Shown here: positions 19,891 through 32,149 of the stretch, piece after piece
How the letters are laid out: each line of letters opens with the position of its first letter
Position numbering within the stretch: the first letter of the stretch is position 1
Assembly: GCA_022836915.1 (NCBI GenBank)
Contig: CP094668.1
Location: forward strand, 3,968,001-4,032,000
Reading direction: 5' to 3'
Source: Paenibacillus sp. OVF10
GTDB taxonomy: Bacteria > Bacillota > Bacilli > Paenibacillales > Paenibacillaceae
Length of the DNA stretch: 64,000 nt
The notes under the pieces: generated by a model
Databases searched by the model: none
The model's input: only the letters and a program-made list of their open reading frames with translations
What the model was told of the DNA's origin: nothing
Translations under genes and position numbers: made by a program

Positions 19891-21135
19891 ATGAAACATT
19901 TGGAGAAGCAAGATAAAGTAATAGGAAATGCTGTCCAGCAAGAGCTTGGAAGGCAGCGGGATACGATAGAACTGATTGCATCAGAGAATTTTGTAAGTCA
20001 AGCTGTGATGGAAGCAACAGGTTCGGTATTGACCAATAAATATGCGGAGGGGTATCCGGGTAGAAGATATTATGGCGGATGTGAGCATGTCGATACAGTC
20101 GAAGAGATAGCGAATAGCCGCCTTAAAGCACTTTTTGGCGCTGAACATGCGAATGTGCAGCCTCACTCCGGTTCTCAGGCCAACATGGCAGTATATTTTG
20201 CCTCGGTTGAGATTGGTGACACAATACTTGGCATGAATCTATCCCAAGGTGGTCATCTAACACACGGAAGTTTTGTTAATTTTTCAGGTAGGTTTTACAA
20301 TTTTGTTTCATATGGTGTCGATGCACAGACGGGCCGCATTGACTTTGACGAAGTACGTAAACTTGCTTATAAGTATCGTCCACGCATGATTGTTGCAGGT
20401 GGAAGTGCATACCCGCGGACCATTGAGTTTGAATTATTTGCCCAGATTGCCGCCGAAGTGGGAGCTCTTTTCTTTGTAGATATGGCGCATATAGCAGGAA
20501 TTGTTGCGGCAGGTTTGCATCCTAACCCGGTACCACATGCCCATTTTGTTTCAACCACCACACACAAGACCTTACGAGGACCACGAGGGGGAGCCATTTT
20601 GTGCCGGGAGTCCTGGGCAAAGGCGATCGACAAAGCTGTATTCCCGGGGACTCAGGGCGGGCCATTCATGCACGTTATCGCGGGGAAAGCGGTGGCATTA
20701 GGCGAGGCATTGCAAATCGAGTTCACAACATATATTGAAGGTGTTCTGAATAACGCCAACGTATTGGCAGAAACTTTAATGAATGAAGGACTTACCCTTG
20801 TATCGGGAGGAACAGATAATCATATCGTGTTGGTTGACTTACGAACTATGGGCCTTACAGGCAAAGAAGCCGAAGCTTTACTGGATGAAGTAGGGATTAC
20901 GGCGAATAAAAATGCAATCCCTCACGATACGGCAAGTCCTTTGGTTACAAGCGGTATTCGTTTTGGAACTCCGGCTATGACTTCAAGAGGGCTTGGAGCT
21001 AGGGAAATGAAAGAAATTGCTCAGCTGATAGGGCTTGCTTTTAAAAATCCAAAGAACTCGGATGTGAAAAAACAGATATTAGGAAATGTCCGTGAAATCA
21101 CTTCGCAATTTCCTCTATATGAAGGGCTTAAATAG
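19891..21135 (+). CDS. glyA: Serine hydroxymethyltransferase
   Basis: PLP enzyme interconverting serine and glycine with tetrahydrofolate; related paralogues act on other beta-hydroxy amino acids. It is about 414 residues. Key segments are [26 protein letters not shown], the PLP lysine in [14 protein letters not shown], and GTQGGP. ATG 19891 has GAGAGGAAG upstream (ATG 19885 is closer but less well spaced). Its place in a yggS-benE cassette beside a MocR regulator suggests a secondary, regulated copy rather than the housekeeping one. I cannot see whether another glyA exists. Confidence 0.93.
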   Translation: MKHLEKQDKVIGNAVQQELGRQRDTIELIASENFVSQAVMEATGSVLTNKYAEGYPGRRYYGGCEHVDTVEEIANSRLKALFGAEHANVQPHSGSQANMAVYFASVEIGDTILGMNLSQGGHLTHGSFVNFSGRFYNFVSYGVDAQTGRIDFDEVRKLAYKYRPRMIVAGGSAYPRTIEFELFAQIAAEVGALFFVDMAHIAGIVAAGLHPNPVPHAHFVSTTTHKTLRGPRGGAILCRESWAKAIDKAVFPGTQGGPFMHVIAGKAVALGEALQIEFTTYIEGVLNNANVLAETLMNEGLTLVSGGTDNHIVLVDLRTMGLTGKEAEALLDEVGITANKNAIPHDTASPLVTSGIRFGTPAMTSRGLGAREMKEIAQLIGLAFKNPKNSDVKKQILGNVREITSQFPLYEGLK

Positions 21136-21155
21136 CTCAACAGCAGACACTAATA

Positions 21156-21195
21156 GAGCCTGCAATTGTTCCTAATGGATAACAATTGCAGGCTC
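21156..21195. terminator. 15-bp perfect hairpin after glyA
   Basis: GAGCCTGCAATTGTT, 10-nt loop, then its exact reverse complement. No long T run follows (GTAATTT), so termination is likely but not certain. It lies between convergent genes. Confidence 0.7.
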
Positions 21196-21270
21196 GTAAT
21201 TTGCGTGTTTATATTGAAACTTACTTTTTTGAACGAAGAGATATACCTTGATTGAGATATAGGAGACGCC

Positions 21271-21891
21271 CTAGTAGGCTATACCTACACGAGACTGTAC
21301 ATACTCATCAGACATTAATTGCTGATAAGCAAACTCCGCAGTATCGATTACAGATATAGAAGTTCCACCGTCAGGCAAATAGTCGCGCTCAACCCGGTAT
21401 TTACCGAGAGATTCTCCATCAAATAAGTAGGTAGGACACACAATGGTCCATTCTAACTCTGAAGCTTTGAGAATGTTGTACATCTCCAGATGCTCTTCAG
21501 CTGCTCGCGTGGACTTACGTTTGGACTCAGGGGATTGAAAACGAAGCAAGCCAGGATCCGTTCGACTTTCCAATATTCCTGCTGTACCAATGGTAATGAT
21601 TCTTTTGATACGCTCCTGAGCCATAGCCTCAACAATATGTCCCATGGATTGCGATAATGTAGTCGTTCCATCGGTACTTAAGGAACTAACAACGAGATCC
21701 ACACCCTGTATGGCGTGATGAATATCATCTTTGACTAGAGCGTTTCCTTGATGCAGAATGAAATTGTCATCCCTGAACTGTACCTTTTCTGGGCTTCTAA
21801 CCAGTGCAGTTACATGATGATTGGAACGTAGGGCATTAGAGACGAAATGACTTCCAACCCGTCCGGTGGCTCCCAATACTAAAATTTTCAT
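21271..21891 (-). CDS. NAD(P)-binding NmrA/SDR-like protein
   Basis: Atypical short-chain dehydrogenase with an N-terminal Rossmann motif (MKILVLGATGRVGSHFV), 206 residues. It resembles NAD(P)H-binding proteins annotated as NmrA-like or flavin reductase-like. It lacks a clear YxxxK, so it could be a redox sensor rather than an enzyme. The start at ATG 21891 follows AAAGGATG; ATG 21903 is also possible. It follows the MocR-type regulator on the same strand and may be cotranscribed. Confidence 0.82.
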   Translation of the reverse strand: MKILVLGATGRVGSHFVSNALRSNHHVTALVRSPEKVQFRDDNFILHQGNALVKDDIHHAIQGVDLVVSSLSTDGTTTLSQSMGHIVEAMAQERIKRIITIGTAGILESRTDPGLLRFQSPESKRKSTRAAEEHLEMYNILKASELEWTIVCPTYLFDGESLGKYRVERDYLPDGGTSISVIDTAEFAYQQLMSDEYVQSRVGIAY

Positions 21892-21936
21892 CACAAAAAA
21901 CATCCTTTCGAATCCGAGTGGAGAGCATGTTCTCCA

Positions 21937-23367
21937 TCATAATACAATCTTTGCAAGCCGATGTATGCCTTCCTCAATCTGCTCCTCATCCACTTTCGCA
22001 AAACCTAATATCCATCCTTTTCGATGACTCTCCAAGCAATATCTACTAAGCGGATACACGCGCACACCTTGATCAAGGGCAGCATTTGTCAGCGCTTCTT
22101 CGTCAAATGACGTTTCAGATTCTAGAAGCATATGTAATCCCGTTTCCACACCACTTAATGTAAATCGTGAGCCTAGCCCAGAAGCAACAATGGCTTTGGT
22201 CATGACTTCGTGCCTGCGTCGATATATGTTCCGAACTCTTCTCATATGGCGCATAAAATGACCACGCTCAATAAAATGAGTTAGCGTTAATTGTTCCATA
22301 ATCGGCAGATGACGATAGGTTAATTCATGAACTTGAGTAAGGCGATCGATGGCTATTTTGGGGCCGATGATAGCGGATAGTCGAATGCCTGGTGCAACCA
22401 TTTTGGAAAAACTCATCATATAAAGCGTATTCTGGGGTTGCTGACTAAATATAGTTGGAAGCGGGTCTCCACGGTACCTAAATTCGCTATCGTAGTCATC
22501 CTCAACAATCCAATATCGATGATGAGCTGCCAAGTGCATCAATTGTTGCCTGCGTGGCTCCGACATAATAACCCCAACTGCGCATTGATGAGAAGGTGTG
22601 ACAAATACGAGTTTCGTCTGTGGGTGAATATGATCTACACATAATCCATACTCATCGACTGGAACGGGATCGACTTGCATCCGGCGGTATTTCATCGCCA
22701 TCCAAGCGGCTGGGAAGCCGGGATCTTCTACGGAAACTCTGTCTCCCTCACTTAAGAGTGCCTGGGCAATCAAATCAATGCTATGTTGTGCACCTGAGGT
22801 TAACAAGATTTGATCAACATCGATATGAATGCCTCGTTCAAGTGACAAATAACGTTGAATCTGTTCTCTTAGCGCCAGTAACCCTCTGGCATCACCATAA
22901 GCCCAAAGATCCAGATCAGGTTCAGTGGAAGCTTGTAAAAAGGATTGCCTCCAGGCTTTTGTGAAACTTTCATCCAGATAAGGCTCGTGGGGATTAAAAT
23001 CAATTTCTATTTTGCGATTGTCTCTATTGCCAAACCAACTATGCAGATGACCAATCGATTCGTTTAGTGTAGGTAATTCGGGCGGTATAGGCCCTTGCAT
23101 CGTGACGTCTTCTGATGAACGAGGTGCATATGTCCAATCACTAACTCTTGTCCCGGCTCGTCGAGAGGTTACCGTATACCCTCGACTGAACAATTCCTCG
23201 TACACAATCTGTATGGTTGAGCGTGAAACACCAATTAATTGAGCAAGTTCACGTGAGGGGAGTAGCAATTCTCCTGGTTGCCATTTCCCGGTTGTGATAT
23301 TATGAATCGCTTGATCCAAAAGTTGCTGCCAGATCGGGCGTTGGTCATTCCGATTAACTTTTAGCAT
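21937..23367 (-). CDS. MocR-type regulator (GntR HTH + aminotransferase domain)
   Basis: PLP-binding transcription factor of the MocR/PdxR/GabR group, 476 residues. The N-terminal GntR winged helix contains LLPSRELAQLIGVSRSTIQ. A fold-type I aminotransferase-like domain follows, with EDDYDSEFRY and the PLP lysine in MMSFSKMVAPGIRL. I chose ATG 23367 (GGAG eight bases upstream) over ATG 23388, which lacks a good site. Members often control neighbouring PLP or amino-acid genes. The convergent yggS-benE-glyA cassette is the natural candidate target, and a shared motif occurs upstream of both transcripts. Confidence 0.92.
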   Translation of the reverse strand: MLKVNRNDQRPIWQQLLDQAIHNITTGKWQPGELLLPSRELAQLIGVSRSTIQIVYEELFSRGYTVTSRRAGTRVSDWTYAPRSSEDVTMQGPIPPELPTLNESIGHLHSWFGNRDNRKIEIDFNPHEPYLDESFTKAWRQSFLQASTEPDLDLWAYGDARGLLALREQIQRYLSLERGIHIDVDQILLTSGAQHSIDLIAQALLSEGDRVSVEDPGFPAAWMAMKYRRMQVDPVPVDEYGLCVDHIHPQTKLVFVTPSHQCAVGVIMSEPRRQQLMHLAAHHRYWIVEDDYDSEFRYRGDPLPTIFSQQPQNTLYMMSFSKMVAPGIRLSAIIGPKIAIDRLTQVHELTYRHLPIMEQLTLTHFIERGHFMRHMRRVRNIYRRRHEVMTKAIVASGLGSRFTLSGVETGLHMLLESETSFDEEALTNAALDQGVRVYPLSRYCLESHRKGWILGFAKVDEEQIEEGIHRLAKIVL

Positions 23368-23396
23368 TGCTTCAACTCCATTACTCATGCTGAATT

Positions 23397-23406
23397 ATGG
23401 ACTGCA
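23397..23406 (-). promoter_or_regulatory. TGYAGTCCAT motif upstream of the MocR-type gene
   Basis: TGCAGTCCAT on the minus strand. Pairs with the motif at 17727. Confidence 0.35.
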
Positions 23407-23637
23407 TTTATTTATGTACTTAGCCATGTTATTGGCACTCCATTGATTGATATACCATTATAGCAAAAGTTTAATTTGCAAACAAAACAAAGCTGGACTA
23501 AAGGGATTTTTACTGTGTGTCCAACCTATTTGGGTTGGTCCTGCTTGGTTCATACTCGATTCATATTCAAGCCACAGACAGTTCATCTTCTTCGGTTACA
23601 CTACGGGAGTACTAACACAGAGATTCCTAATCCATAG

Positions 23638-25758
<2,121 letters not shown>

Positions 25759-25785
25759 TAGATTATAAAAAACTGTACAACAAAA

Positions 25786-25810
25786 AGTCGCGGAAATCGC
25801 GGCTTTTTTT
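25786..25810 (+). terminator. Terminator after secreted hydrolase
   Basis: AGTCGCG-GAAAT-CGCGGCT with one G-U pair, then T6. Confidence 0.85.
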
Positions 25811-26101
25811 GAGTTTTAAATTTTAAATAATACGTTTTAAAGTAAATGTACCTTTTTTCAGATTCACAATGTAATATTGGGTTTCGCGAAGCTTACCTAA
25901 AGGGTAAGTATTAAAAGGACTTTTACTGGTTGGAAAAAATGATGGAGGAAAATGTTGCAAGTGGAAAGGCAAAGCATTGATTGTTAATATACAGTAAATA
26001 ATAACAATCAAATGGGCAGAAGATCGACAAAAAGCATAACCGTAATACCGATTCCAAAGAAAATAATGATTATTCGGACAATACCGAGACGGGGAGGACA
26101 C

Positions 26102-27549
26102 ATGAAAACAACGAAGATCTCATTTTTTATACTTTCACTGATGCTGCTCCTGGTGAGCGGTCTATCAGGATGGGTAGGAAACGCTGCTGCAGCGTCCGAT
26201 TCCGGTAAAACCTATGTTATCGGAACTGATGTCACATTTGCTCCATTCGAATATGAAGATGAGAATGGTGATTTTGTTGGTATCGACATGGATTTGCTGG
26301 ATGCCATCGCCAAAGATCAAAATTTCAAGTATCAAATCAAATCCCTGGGATTTAACGCAGCTGTACAGGCACTTGAGGCGAATCAAGTCGATGGTGTGAT
26401 TGCAGGGATGAGTATTACGGATGAGCGAAAAGCAAAATTTGATTTTTCGGATACTTATTTTGAATCAGGTGTCGTTATGGGTGTTAGTGCCAACAATGAC
26501 ACAATTAAGAGTTATGAAGACCTTCGTGGACAGAAGGTAGCGGTGAAAACCGGAACAGAAGGGTTTAGTTTTGCAGAGTCCATCGCTTCAGAGTATGGAT
26601 TTACGATCGTTCCGTTTGATGAGTCATACCAAATGTATGAAGATGTAAAAACCGGTAATTCCGTAGCCTGTTTTGAAGATTATCCTGTACTGGCCTATGG
26701 GGTTAATCAGAACAACGGTTTGAAAATTGTTACCGACAAAGAAGATGGCGCTCCTTACGGTTTTGCAGTAAGCAAGGGAAAAACCAGGAGCTTCTGGAGA
26801 TGTTTAATACAGGTCTCGCCAATATCAAAGCTAACGGTGAGTATAAACGCATTACCGAGACATATCTGGGTGAGAACGCTCCGACTGTTGCTAATCAAGG
26901 TCGCTGGGAGCTAATCCAGAAATCTCTTCCTGCACTTTTTAAAGGTCTGGGAAACACACTTTTATACACGATTGTGTCCCTGTTCTTTGCGTTTATCATC
27001 GGTCTGATTTTCGGATTTATGAAGGTGGGACAGAACAAATTCCTTCGTGGTGTTGCCACCGTATTTGTGGATATCTTCCGCGGCATTCCGCTGATTGTCC
27101 TGGCATTCTTTATTTATTTCGGGATTCCACAGGCGATGGGCTTCACGATGCCTTTGTTCCTGGCGGCTATTCTGACACTTAGTCTGAATGCAGGGGCGTA
27201 CGTAACCGAGATTATCCGAGGCGGGATTCAATCGATTGATCGTGGTCAGATGGAAGCTGCTCGTTCATTGGGCCTTCCTTATCGCAAAGCGATGATAAAG
27301 ATCGTTATTCCGCAGGCAGTGCGGGTTATGATTCCGTCCTTCATTAACCAGATGGTTATCACGTTGAAGGATACGTCAATCTTGTCCGTTATCGGTCTCG
27401 TAGAGTTGACACAATCGGGTAAAATCGTTATTGCAAGAACGTTCTCCTCTTTTGATATTTGGTTAACGGTTGCGGTTATGTACCTGATTGTTATCATCAC
27501 ATTGACCAAAATTGCTGATTATCTGGAGGTGAAGGTTCGTCGTGGCTAA
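26102..27549 (+). CDS. Polar amino-acid ABC transporter, binding protein fused to permease (one frame break)
   Basis: One polypeptide of about 482 residues. It has a signal peptide (1-34), an extracellular type II binding domain (about 35-265; [20 protein letters not shown]) and a PAAT-type permease (about 285-482; five helices, [13 protein letters not shown] coupling loop). The frame breaks at the A5 run 26779-26783; one extra A joins [12 protein letters not shown]. No stop or new ribosome binding site separates the domains, so the fusion is real, as in lactococcal GlnP. The start is ATG 26102 after GGGGAGGA. It acts with the overlapping ATPase gene; glutamine or glutamate is the likely substrate. 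Confidence 0.92.
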
Positions 27550-28270
27550 AATAAAAGTTGAAGGTTTGAAGAAAAGTTTCGGCACAAATCAGGTTCTCAA
27601 GGGAATTGATGTGGCGGTCAACGAAGGAGAAGTCGTCTGTGTCATCGGGCCTTCCGGTTCGGGAAAAAGTACCTTCTTGCGCTGTATCAATCAATTAGAT
27701 GCCATTACGGCAGGCCGGGTTATCGTGGATGATCAGGATCTGAATGACCCTAAAACCAACCTGAACAAGGCTCGTGAAAATATTGGCATGGTATTTCAAC
27801 ATTTTAACTTGTTCCCTCATTTTAGTGTACTTAAAAACATCATGTTTGCGCCCAGAGAACTCGGGATATTAAATGCCCAGCAGGCGCGTGATACAGCACT
27901 CAAATTACTTGAGCGTGTGGGTCTGTCTGATAAAGCAGAGAGCTTCCCAACACAACTGTCAGGTGGACAAAAACAACGTGTAGCTATCGCTCGTGCGCTT
28001 GCTATGAATCCGGATGTTATGTTATTTGATGAACCAACTTCGGCGCTCGACCCTGAGATGGTAGGAGAAGTGCTTGGTGTTATGAAAGACCTCGCGAGCG
28101 AAGGCATGACGATGATGATCGTTACCCATGAGATGGGTTTTGCCCGCGAAGTAGCTGATCGTGTGATCTTCATGGACGGTGGTTATATCGTCGAGCAGGG
28201 CACTCCGGAAGAGATATTTGGAAATCCGAAGAATGAACGGACGATCAGCTTTTTGGAGAAGGTACTCTAG
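27542..28270 (+). CDS. glnQ: Polar amino-acid ABC transporter ATPase
   Basis: ATP-binding subunit for the fused importer upstream, 242 residues. Walker A is GPSGSGKST, the signature is LSGGQKQR, Walker B is [14 protein letters not shown], and the switch His is in [12 protein letters not shown] start overlaps the end of the permease by 8 bases, so the two are coupled. The specificity label follows the family; cystine or arginine cannot be excluded. Confidence 0.92.
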   Translation: MAKIKVEGLKKSFGTNQVLKGIDVAVNEGEVVCVIGPSGSGKSTFLRCINQLDAITAGRVIVDDQDLNDPKTNLNKARENIGMVFQHFNLFPHFSVLKNIMFAPRELGILNAQQARDTALKLLERVGLSDKAESFPTQLSGGQKQRVAIARALAMNPDVMLFDEPTSALDPEMVGEVLGVMKDLASEGMTMMIVTHEMGFAREVADRVIFMDGGYIVEQGTPEEIFGNPKNERTISFLEKVL

Positions 28271-28295
28271 AACTGAATCGAGAATGAACACATTG

Positions 28296-28323
28296 AAAGT
28301 CGCTATTTTAAGCGGCTTTTTTT
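28296..28323 (+). terminator. Terminator after glnQ
   Basis: AAAGTCGCT-ATTTTA-AGCGGCTTT with one G-U pair, followed by T's. Confidence 0.88.
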
Positions 28324-28408
28324 GTTATATTTATGAGGTGATATTATAGGTAGCGCTCCTTTCTTGAAAGACCAACCAAATAAGCGAAGAAAGCGAGGTC
28401 TGTACTCC

Positions 28409-28771
28409 ATGGAAAATGTGTCACAAGAAGTTCAACTGGAATCCATCAAAGCCTTTCAATCAACCATCCGCAAATCGGAAAATGCTCTAGCAAATATGAT
28501 CCAGAAAAGTTCAAATACTACCTTATTACAAAAACGCCTCAAAGCTCTGCATATCGGCGCAGCGTTATTGGAAAATGTCTGGAATCAAAAAGCTCATTCA
28601 TACACCAAGGAAGATATAGCAGAAGCCCGCCTTGTCTTGATTGGATTGTTTCCATCCCTTGAGAGCATGTATCTCAAGTCCAAAGAAGGTAGCCCTCAAA
28701 AGACTCTACTGGAGAGAAGGATTAAAGCCTTCCGGCTAGCTGTTCAAGCCATGGATGATCTCGCAATTTAA
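28409..28771 (+). CDS. Uncharacterised helical protein, 120 aa
   Basis: I do not recognise a family. The protein is charged and predicted helical, with a repeated pattern: LLQKRLKALHIGAALLENVW near residue 45 and LLERRIKAFRLAVQAMDDLA near the C-terminus. The two segments look like an internal duplication of a helical hairpin. ATG 28409 is preceded by a weak GCGAGG; the frame is open upstream to TTG 28364. No signal or membrane segment. Confidence 0.7.
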   Translation: MENVSQEVQLESIKAFQSTIRKSENALANMIQKSSNTTLLQKRLKALHIGAALLENVWNQKAHSYTKEDIAEARLVLIGLFPSLESMYLKSKEGSPQKTLLERRIKAFRLAVQAMDDLAI

Positions 28772-28902
28772 TCATTTCAACATTCTAAATCTTCAACAAA
28801 TGAAACCGCTGAATATATTCAACGTATCCATTGTTTGACAGGAAGATTGGGTATGCGTAATGGACCATGGATACACATATGTCTATCGAATGGAGACTGA
28901 TC

Positions 28903-29935
28903 ATGGGCGAAAAAACGAATAATGCTGGATTACCCCAAGAACGGGGAAATAACACCATGAATGCATTGGTATATGATACCTACGGAACACCAGAAGTCCT
29001 TCGATTAGAAAAACTAGCCATCCCTATGCCCAAGGATCATGAAGTGTTAATTGAGGTCCATGCCACTTCGGTAAACTCCTGGGACTGGGATCTCCTTCAT
29101 GGGAAGCCATTCGTTAACCGCATCGGCGCGGTCCGACAGCCTCGTTATCGAATTCTTGGCGCAGATGTCGCAGGGCGTGTAATCGCCGTTGGAGCTTCAG
29201 CTACACGGTTCAAACCAGGAGACAAGGTGTTCGGAGATCTTTCCGGTTGCGGCTGGGGTGGATTCGCGGAATATGTATGTGCGGCTGAGAATGCCTTGAC
29301 ACCCAAACCTGCGGGTATCAACTATGTGCAGGCAGCAGCTATTCCTCAGGCAGCCGTTCTGGCTTTGCAAGGTCTACGTGATCGGGGGAGCTGCAAAAGG
29401 GACAGCGTGTTCTGATTAATGGCGCCGGTGGCGGAGTCGGAACATTTGCCATCCAATATGCCAAATTGCTTGGGGCTGAGGTGACTGGCGTTGACAGTGC
29501 TGAAAAGCTCGATATGTTACTCGCTGTGGGAGCTGACTATGTGTTGGATTATAGGAAAGCTGATTTCACTGCAAAAGGAGTGCAATACGACCTGATTCTG
29601 GATGTTATTGGCAAGCATTCGGTTTTTGCTGTGAAACGTGCATTAGTTAAGGGGGCAGATATGTGATGATTGGAGGTCAAATGTGGCAAATTCTTCTCAA
29701 TCTGATGTCAGCTCCTATTGTTGCCAGGCTTAATTATAAGCAAATAATACTTCTCATTCATAAACCGAATCATGAGGATCAAGAGGTATGGAAAGAACTT
29801 GTTGAATCAGGCCAAGTCGTGCCGATTGTTTATCGGGAGTATGCATTAAGTGAAGCGGCTCAAGCCATTCGAGATATTGGAGAAGGTCGTGTGAAAGGAA
29901 AAGCCGTCGTCTCCATCAAGAAAACGGACGTATGA
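28903..29935 (+). CDS. Zinc-binding-dehydrogenase-family quinone oxidoreductase (two frame breaks)
   Basis: MDR-superfamily NAD(P)H-dependent quinone reductase or enone reductase, cytosolic. The N-terminal GroES-like domain has EVLIEVHATSVNSWDWDLLHG and GADVAGRVIAVG. The Rossmann motif is NGAGGGVGTFAIQYAK. Breaks are at G5 29384-29388 and G5 29651-29655; one extra G in each gives RDRGELQKGQRVLING and KGGRYVMIGG. The start ATG 28903 has GGAG upstream. ATG 28957 (MNALVYDTYGTPEVL) would give a more usual 326 residues. It lacks the zinc ligands of alcohol dehydrogenases. Confidence 0.88.
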
Positions 29936-29974
29936 ACAGAAGGGCATCATGAAGGTAGCTTGTCGATTCGTACC

Positions 29975-30003
29975 TTGACAACAAAAAACTCTTTAGTTAT
30001 TAT
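29975..30003 (+). promoter_or_regulatory. Sigma-A promoter of the TetR/MFS operon
   Basis: TTGACA, 17-nt spacer, TATTAT. An operator-like repeat begins 8 bases further on. Confidence 0.8.
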
Positions 30004-30011
30004 TGCATCAA

Positions 30012-30029
30012 TGACAGTGGTTACTGACA
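30012..30029. promoter_or_regulatory. TetR operator copy 1
   Basis: TGACAGTGGTTACTGACA, imperfect palindrome just after the promoter. 15 of 18 positions match the copy at 30660; the differences are central. Confidence 0.7.
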
Positions 30030-30052
30030 TTCAGGAAGGAGGGGATATAGAC

Positions 30053-30642
30053 ATGTCCATTAGCAGCAATCTAAGCAGTAAAGAAAAATTAATGTTGACG
30101 GCCATCGATTTAATTTCAAAAAAGGCTATAAAAGTGTGACGACACAGGAAATAGCTACAACAGCCGGACTAAGTGAAAAAACCTTGTTTCGGCACTTTGG
30201 AACCAAACAAAACTTGTTAGAGACTGCCTTTGACCAATATCATTATGCAGAAGAGATGACAAGGATCTTCAATGAAAAACTCGTATGGGATCTGTATACA
30301 GATTTGTTGCTGATCAGCAAGACATATCATAATATCATGAACCGTAACCGCAAATTGTTTATGATTAGCCTGAAGGAAGTAGAGCATCTACCCGGTTATA
30401 GAGAGAGAACGGTAAAGCATCCTCAACAACTTTTGGAGATTCTAACCAATTACTTTAATATCATGTTTGATAAAGGAAAGTTGGTTCAAATCAATCCTGA
30501 ACTGCAAGCTTTTTCATTCATGTCATTGAATTATGGCGTATTCATAAATAATCTCGAAGAAGATGTGCTTTTTCCAGGGCTCTCATTGGAAGGCATCATT
30601 ACAGAGAGTGTGTGGACGTTTACTAGGGCATTAACTCCCTAG
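30053..30642 (+). CDS. TetR-family regulator (one frame break)
   Basis: Repressor of about 196 residues. The N-terminal HTH reads TTQEIATTAGLSEKTLFRHF. The C-terminal ligand domain is helical and not assignable to a ligand. The start is ATG 30053 (GGAAGGAGGGG upstream). The frame breaks at A6 30118-30123; one extra A gives LISKKGYKSVTTQEI, the standard TetR N-terminus. It is followed on the same strand by an MFS pump and flanked by two copies of the same operator, so it probably represses itself and the pump. Confidence 0.9.
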
Positions 30643-30659
30643 TTTTTTTAAAGTTTTAA

Positions 30660-30677
30660 TGACAGTAAGTACTGACA
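30660..30677. promoter_or_regulatory. TetR operator copy 2, before the MFS gene
   Basis: TGACAGTAAGTACTGACA, about 35 bases before the MFS start. Confidence 0.65.
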
Positions 30678-30712
30678 GACAATTTATATTCAAAAGAATT
30701 GAGGAGAGTATG

Positions 30713-32083
30713 ATGAACACCAATAAAGAAGCGTTATTGCTCCGTGTTCTTGTTTTCACACTGATCATATCAGTCATGAATGGAATGATGTTTAATGTTG
30801 TATTACCTGTGATTGGCAAAGAGTTCCAACTTACTGCTTCTCAAGCGAGTTGGATCGTTACAGGGTATTTGATTGTATATGCGATAGGTACAGTTACTTA
30901 CGGGAAACTTACCGATAAATACAGCATAAAGGGTCTAATTTCATTTGGTCTTTGGATATTGGCAGCAGGCTCTCTTCTAGGGATTGTGGCTACAGAGTAT
31001 TGGATGGTTATTGTTGCACGGATCGTACAAGCTGCTGGTGCAGCGGTCATACCTGCATTGGCCATGATTATTCCCGTTCGATACTTCGCACCGGAGAAAC
31101 GCGGGCAAGCGTTGGGTACCTCCGCCATTGGTATCGCTCTTGGAAATGCTCTTGCTCCGATCGTAGCCGGATTTGTATCGAGTGCTTTAAGTTGGCAATT
31201 TCTTTTTGTAATCCCATTGCTTTCTCTTGCTGCGCTACCTTTTTATCGAAAATACATGGATGATGAAAGAGGCGACAGTGAAAAAATGGATTATTTGGGC
31301 GGAGCGTTATTAGCAGGAACGGTTGCTACACTTTTGCTCGCATTAACCCAATCTAATGCATGGTTCCTATTAATCGGGATGGTCTTATTAATACTGTTCA
31401 TCATGCGCATTCGTTATGCGGAAGTGCCGTTTGTGAAACCCGCTGTTTTTCAAAACAAAGCATATTCAGCTGGAATGGGAATTGCATTCCTTCTGATCGC
31501 AATCAGTCCTGCTATTCCATTTACTACGCCACAATTGCTCTCGGAAGTACATGGTCTATCCCCAGCATTGACAGGTGTCATTATGCTACCTTCTGCGCTC
31601 GTAGCTGCACTCCTCGGACGCAAAGGTGGAAGGCTTGCGGATGAAAAAGGGAATCCTTTTCTACTTTATACGGCATCTTCACTACTTGTTGTTGGTTTCA
31701 TAAGCCTATCATTAGTTGTAGGTGCTACACCTGTCTTGATTTCCTTTTTTCTTGTTTTTGGTGTTCTGGGTCAGTCTTATATGCAAATTGCGATCTCAAA
31801 TACCATTGCTCAGACGCTTCCCAAAGAGCAAATTGGAATCGGGATGGGGTTGCTATCCATGTTTAACTTCATTGCAGTGTCTGTGTCTACTGCTGCCCTA
31901 GGAAAGGTGCTTGACGGGGGAAAAACCACGCTTCAACTGAACCCTTTGATTCAAGATAAGACAGCTTTTGTGTACAGTAATATTTTTATTGTGCTCGCTT
32001 TGTTTGTTATTGCGATGACCATGTTATATATGCTGCAATTTGGGCGTAAGTCCAAAACTGTTCATCATTCGAGTGCATCTTAA
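30713..32083 (+). CDS. MFS multidrug efflux transporter, TetA(K/L)-like
   Basis: Proton-coupled exporter in the cytoplasmic membrane, about 456 residues, close to the length of TetA(L). Membrane segments run along the whole protein. MFS motif A-like YGKLTDKYSIKGL follows helix 2, and the motif C-like region is GIALGNALAPIVAG. GAGGAGAGT precedes ATG 30713. The substrate is unknown; the family includes tetracycline and general drug pumps. Probably induced when the upstream TetR protein binds a ligand. Confidence 0.9.
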   Translation: MNTNKEALLLRVLVFTLIISVMNGMMFNVVLPVIGKEFQLTASQASWIVTGYLIVYAIGTVTYGKLTDKYSIKGLISFGLWILAAGSLLGIVATEYWMVIVARIVQAAGAAVIPALAMIIPVRYFAPEKRGQALGTSAIGIALGNALAPIVAGFVSSALSWQFLFVIPLLSLAALPFYRKYMDDERGDSEKMDYLGGALLAGTVATLLLALTQSNAWFLLIGMVLLILFIMRIRYAEVPFVKPAVFQNKAYSAGMGIAFLLIAISPAIPFTTPQLLSEVHGLSPALTGVIMLPSALVAALLGRKGGRLADEKGNPFLLYTASSLLVVGFISLSLVVGATPVLISFFLVFGVLGQSYMQIAISNTIAQTLPKEQIGIGMGLLSMFNFIAVSVSTAALGKVLDGGKTTLQLNPLIQDKTAFVYSNIFIVLALFVIAMTMLYMLQFGRKSKTVHHSSAS

Positions 32084-32100
32084 CGATGAACATGAAATGA

Positions 32101-32138
32101 GAGAGAGGCCTGTCTAATGAACGACAGACCTCTCTTTT
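32101..32138. terminator. Bidirectional terminator between MFS and alpha-galactosidase
   Basis: GAGAGAGG(C)CTGTC and GACAG(A)CCTCTC arms with a single C-A mismatch, 8-nt loop, then TTTT. Confidence 0.9.
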
Positions 32139-32149
32139 CTTTTGCAAAC

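Noticed and set aside
21156..21195. Attachment site or mobile element end
   Set aside because: The perfect 15-bp inverted repeat lies between convergent genes and is best explained as a terminator; no recombinase gene is near.
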